Below, piece after piece: positions 6,171 through 9,076 of a stretch of 9,076 nucleotides of DNA. Each line of letters begins with the position of its first letter. Position 1 is the first letter of the stretch. A program made the translations under genes and the position numbers. This DNA comes from Caldiserica bacterium UBA646 (lineage in GTDB: Bacteria > Caldisericota > Caldisericia > Caldisericales > Caldisericaceae), in the NCBI GenBank assembly GCA_002299965.1, contig DBOM01000043.1:1-9076 (forward strand), written 5' to 3'. Under the pieces are notes generated by a model, which worked only from the letters and a program-made list of their open reading frames with translations, made no database searches and was not told the origin of the DNA.

Positions 6171-6750
6171 AATAGGGAAAATAGAAGTTATAACAGGGTG
6201 TATGTTTTCTGGAAAAAGCGAGGAACTCCTGCGAAGAGTTCGGCGGGCGCGCATTGCAAAGCAGAAGATACAGGTATTTAAACCCTTGATTGATACAAGA
6301 TATTCTGAGGTAGAAATTGTTTCTCATGACGGAGAAAAGACACAGGGGTATCCGGTAAAAACAGCAGTGGAAATTATGGATAAAATTGACAGCGATACAG
6401 ATGTAGTCGCAATTGATGAGGCACAGTTTTTTGACGATGCACTTGTGGATGTTGTTAACAATATAGCAGGTGATGGCAGGCGCGTTATTGTGGCGGGGTT
6501 AGATATGAATTTTCGTGGGGAGCCTTTTGGGCCAATGCCCAATCTTATGGCTATTGCAGACGAGATATTAAAACTCCATGCTATTTGTGCTATTTGTGGT
6601 GAAGAAGCTACCAGGACACAGCGGCTGATTGATGGAAAACCGGCAAGTTATGATGACCCCATTATTGTAATCGGAGCATTAGAAAAATATGAAGCGCGGT
6701 GCCGAAAGCACCATTATGTTTTGAATAAACCTGACGAGCAGAGTAAGTAA
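6160..6750 (+). CDS. tdk: Thymidine kinase (type II, zinc-binding)
   Basis: The 196-residue enzyme phosphorylates thymidine to dTMP with ATP (pyrimidine salvage) and is full length for the bacterial TK1-like family. It has the P-loop GCMFSGKS (13-20), AIDEAQFF (84-91) with Glu87 as the expected catalytic base, and GLDMNFRGEPFGPM (113-126). A four-ligand zinc site is formed by CAIC (143-146) and CRKH (181-184). The YDDPIIVIGALEKYEARC segment (164-181) belongs to the thymidine-binding lasso region. The ATG lies inside the end of rho, with an 11-base overlap and no ribosome-site match, so translation probably depends on ribosomes finishing rho. No later start is possible without losing the P-loop. 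Confidence 0.96.
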   Translation: MKNRIGKIEVITGCMFSGKSEELLRRVRRARIAKQKIQVFKPLIDTRYSEVEIVSHDGEKTQGYPVKTAVEIMDKIDSDTDVVAIDEAQFFDDALVDVVNNIAGDGRRVIVAGLDMNFRGEPFGPMPNLMAIADEILKLHAICAICGEEATRTQRLIDGKPASYDDPIIVIGALEKYEARCRKHHYVLNKPDEQSK

Positions 6751-6753
6751 GCC

Positions 6754-7833
6754 ATGAAAAACAAGTTAGAAAAACTTGTCAAAAGGTATGATGAACTGAC
6801 CGACCTTCTTTCAAAACAAGAAGTGCTCTCCAATCAGCAACTTGTAAAAAAATATTCAGTAGAGCGCAAAGAACTTCAGAATATCATCGAAAAAATTAGA
6901 ACATTTCTAAGAATTGAAAAAGAGTTGAAAGAGGCATCTGATTTATTAACGAGTGACGACCCCGAAATGAAAAGACTTGCTGAAAAAGAAATTGAAATTC
7001 TGACAGAGGAAAAGGAGAGGGCACTTAAAGACATAAAACTTTCACTTTTACCAAAGGACCCAATGGATGGGAAAAATATTATTATGGAAATACGTGCAGG
7101 GGTTGGTGGGGATGAAGCGGCTCTTTTTGTAGCAGATTTGTATAAAATGTACACAATATATGCTGAAAAGAAGGGGTGGAAAGTAGAGATAATGGATTCT
7201 CACCCAACTGATATCGGTGGATTTAAGGAAATTATTTTTTCTATTTCAGGGAAGAATGCTTATAAGCGTTTTAAATACGAAAGCGGGGTACATAGGGTTC
7301 AAAGAGTGCCTGAAACAGAATCATCCGGAAGAATTCACACGTCTACTGTGACAGTTGCAGTCCTTCCTGAGGCAGAGACGGTTGATTTAGAAGAAATTAT
7401 CAACCCGGAGGATTTACGCATAGATGTTTATCATGCAAGCGGGCATGGCGGGCAGAATGTGCAAAAAGTGGCAACAGCTATACGCATTTTACATAAACCA
7501 ACAGGTACTATGGTAATTTGTCAGGATGAGCGTTCTCAGCTTCAGAATAAAATTAAAGCGATGAGAATTCTTTATGCGAGACTGTATGATTTTTTTCAGA
7601 ATCAGAAAGATCAGGAAATGATTGAAAAACGGCGTTCGCAGGTTGGCAGGGGAAATCGAAACGAACGGATCAGGACGTATAATTTTCCGCAGGGGCGTGT
7701 GACAGATCATCGCATTAACTTTTCGCTGTATAATTTGCCTTCTATTCTTGAAGGAGAAATAGACGAGTTACTCGACAAACTTATTGAAGAAGATGAGAGG
7801 GAACAGTTAGAACTGCTGGAAACTAAAGAATAG
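6754..7833 (+). CDS. prfA: Peptide chain release factor 1 (RF1)
   Basis: The 359-residue product is a full-length RF1, which recognises UAA and UAG in the ribosomal A site and triggers release of the finished protein. Residues 1-100 are the helical N-terminal domain. EIRAGVGGDEAALF (112-125) and SGVHRVQRVPETESSGRIHTS (about 177-197) are RF1 signatures; P186-E187-T188 occupies the stop-codon-reading PxT position. The catalytic GGQ is at 232-234 (SGHGGQ), and RTYNFPQGRVTDHRIN (307-322) completes the family pattern. After GGQ the sequence reads NVQKVATAIRI rather than the common xVNxTxSAVRI. The gene starts three bases after tdk with no clear ribosome site, and is followed by prmC, whose product methylates Gln234. 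Confidence 0.96.
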   Translation: MKNKLEKLVKRYDELTDLLSKQEVLSNQQLVKKYSVERKELQNIIEKIRTFLRIEKELKEASDLLTSDDPEMKRLAEKEIEILTEEKERALKDIKLSLLPKDPMDGKNIIMEIRAGVGGDEAALFVADLYKMYTIYAEKKGWKVEIMDSHPTDIGGFKEIIFSISGKNAYKRFKYESGVHRVQRVPETESSGRIHTSTVTVAVLPEAETVDLEEIINPEDLRIDVYHASGHGGQNVQKVATAIRILHKPTGTMVICQDERSQLQNKIKAMRILYARLYDFFQNQKDQEMIEKRRSQVGRGNRNERIRTYNFPQGRVTDHRINFSLYNLPSILEGEIDELLDKLIEEDEREQLELLETKE

Positions 7834-7843
7834 TGATTTGTTA

Positions 7844-8665
7844 ATGGATGTAAAGTCTCTTATTCTGTTTGGTCAAAAATCTTTAAACAATATAACTGAC
7901 ACTCCACGTTTAGAATCTGAACTTTTACTTTCTTATGTATTAAAAATAGAGAGGGAAAAGATTCTTGCAAGTTTTACAAAAGACGTTTCGCTTGCTGATG
8001 AAGAAAATTTTAAATTACTTGTCAAAAAACGGCAATCAGGATATCCTTTTTCTTATATAACAAACCATAAAGCTTTTATGGGGTTAGATTTTTTTGTACG
8101 AGAAGGAGTACTTATTCCTCGTCCCGAGACAGAGATGTTGGTGGAAGAGGCGATAAAAATATCTAACGGGGAAGAGAAATATGTACTTGATATAGGCACT
8201 GGAACAGGTTGTATTATTCTTTCTTTTCTTTATTATAACCACAAAAGCAGTGGTTTGGGTGTTGATGTTTCTGATGTTGCTGTTGAAACAGCTAAAAAAA
8301 ATGCATTGCAATTTAATCTATCTGGTAGGGTAAATTTTGTGCGGAGAGATTGTAGAGAGATTACTTTTGACGAGGAATTTGACATTGTTGTTTCTAATCC
8401 TCCGTATGTGAAAAAGGAGAATTGTAAAAACCTTTATTTTGAGCCTGTTAACGCCCTTGACGGAGGGAGTGACGGGTTTGATTTTTATCCGAGCCTTATC
8501 GAGAAGTCTTATAAATTTTTAAGGAAAGAGGGGGTATTGATTATCGAAATTGATGATGGAATGGAACACACAATAATGAATGAAATGAAAAAAACTGGGT
8601 ATAAAGATATTAAAATCTTAAAGGACCTTGCAGGGTTCTATAGAATGGCCGAGGGAGTTAAGTAA
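7844..8665 (+). CDS. prmC: Peptide chain release factor N5-glutamine methyltransferase PrmC
   Basis: The 273-residue protein uses S-adenosylmethionine to methylate the glutamine of the GGQ motif in release factors; its substrate RF1 is encoded just upstream. It has an N-terminal helical substrate-binding domain (1-75), LIPRPETEMLVEEA (90-103), SAM motif I VLDIGTGTGC (114-123), the acidic GVDVS (139-143) and the catalytic NPPY (185-188), followed by FEPVNALDGG. The segment between NPPY and FEP is slightly shorter than in E. coli PrmC. The start could instead be TTG at 7838, two codons earlier. ATG at 7844 is preferred because neither has a ribosome site. The start is ten bases after the prfA stop, and the gene abuts tsaC. 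Confidence 0.93.
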   Translation: MDVKSLILFGQKSLNNITDTPRLESELLLSYVLKIEREKILASFTKDVSLADEENFKLLVKKRQSGYPFSYITNHKAFMGLDFFVREGVLIPRPETEMLVEEAIKISNGEEKYVLDIGTGTGCIILSFLYYNHKSSGLGVDVSDVAVETAKKNALQFNLSGRVNFVRRDCREITFDEEFDIVVSNPPYVKKENCKNLYFEPVNALDGGSDGFDFYPSLIEKSYKFLRKEGVLIIEIDDGMEHTIMNEMKKTGYKDIKILKDLAGFYRMAEGVK

Positions 8666-9076
8666 ATGAAAGAATTTGAATTAGCCAGGAAAGCTTTGTT
8701 GGAACACAAGATTATCGCCTTTCCTACGGATACAGTCATAGGGATTGGTGTGAATGGACTGGACCAACTCGCAGTGAAGAAACTGTTTACATTAAAAAAT
8801 AGGCCTCTTGAAAAACCGCTTTCTTTGCTTACTTATTCTTTTACAGAGATTTTGAAATATGCAAGACTTATCCCATCTTACGCATATCCTTTGCTTAAGA
8901 CGTATTTCCCCGGGCCAATGACTGCAGTGTTTTATTCTGACAAAATTTTATATACAACTCCTTTGGGCAAGGGGACAAGCATTGGTGTAAGAATTCCGAA
9001 TTTACCTATTTTACTTGATTTTCTTGCATACATAAAAATGCCCCTTCTTACGACAAGCGCTAATGTATCCAATAGA
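8666..9076 (+). CDS. tsaC: Threonylcarbamoyl-AMP synthase (Sua5/YrdC/TsaC family), 5' part
   Basis: An open frame runs from the ATG at 8666, immediately after the prmC stop, to the window edge (137 codons, no stop), so the 3' end is missing. The family makes L-threonylcarbamoyl-AMP from threonine, bicarbonate and ATP, the first step of the t6A modification at tRNA position 37. Signatures are FPTDTVIGIG (19-28, usually PTDTVYGLG), KNRPLEKPLSLL (44-55), YFPGPMTAVF (80-89), SIGVRIPN (105-112) and TTSANVSN (129-136). GAGGGAG at 8651-8657 is a good ribosome site eight bases before the ATG. Whether it is the short TsaC type or the longer Sua5 type with an extra domain cannot be told. Sua5/YrdC after prfA-prmC is common in low-GC bacteria. 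Confidence 0.92.
   Translation, partial: MKEFELARKALLEHKIIAFPTDTVIGIGVNGLDQLAVKKLFTLKNRPLEKPLSLLTYSFTEILKYARLIPSYAYPLLKTYFPGPMTAVFYSDKILYTTPLGKGTSIGVRIPNLPILLDFLAYIKMPLLTTSANVSNR

Overview
The window is bacterial chromosomal DNA of low G+C content. It has few gaps, and all convincing genes lie on the + strand. The right half is a housekeeping block in a widely conserved bacterial order: rho, tdk, prfA, prmC and tsaC/sua5. That order, strong AGGAGG-type ribosome sites and the secreted amidase-domain family suggest a Firmicutes-like or other low-GC anaerobic lineage, but the sequence does not settle the phylum. No tRNA, rRNA, CRISPR array, insertion sequence or phage gene was seen.

Layout: 1-163 is a purine-rich leader with small hairpins and no convincing gene. 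164-2735 holds a two-gene envelope module: an exported protein with a C-terminal putative amidase domain (Amidase_6 type), then, one base later, a lipoprotein of unknown function. A strong hairpin at 2795-2816 closes the module. 2736-3318 is a long gap with two degenerate copies of one segment. It also holds a broken reading frame that looks like the first ~45 codons of a decayed paralogue of the amidase-domain gene. A promoter at 3283-3309 lies so close to the next start codon that the mRNA may be leaderless.

3319-9076 looks like one operon: a DUF4213/DUF364 (putative heavy-metal chelation) protein, a formimino-THF cyclodeaminase-like protein, Rho, thymidine kinase, peptide chain release factor 1, the PrmC methyltransferase that modifies release factors, and the start of the threonylcarbamoyl-AMP synthase gene, cut by the window edge. 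The genes are separated by about 0-34 bases, and rho and tdk overlap by 11. Functionally, prfA and prmC are enzyme and substrate (PrmC methylates the GGQ glutamine of RF1). tsaC serves the t6A tRNA modification, rho ends transcription, and tdk serves nucleotide salvage. rpmE, often found between rho and tdk in Firmicutes, is absent here.

No obvious new defence or mobile system is present. The points most worth following are the decayed amidase paralogue and its repeats, the possible leaderless start, the uncharacterised amidase/lipoprotein pair, and sequence oddities in Rho and RF1.
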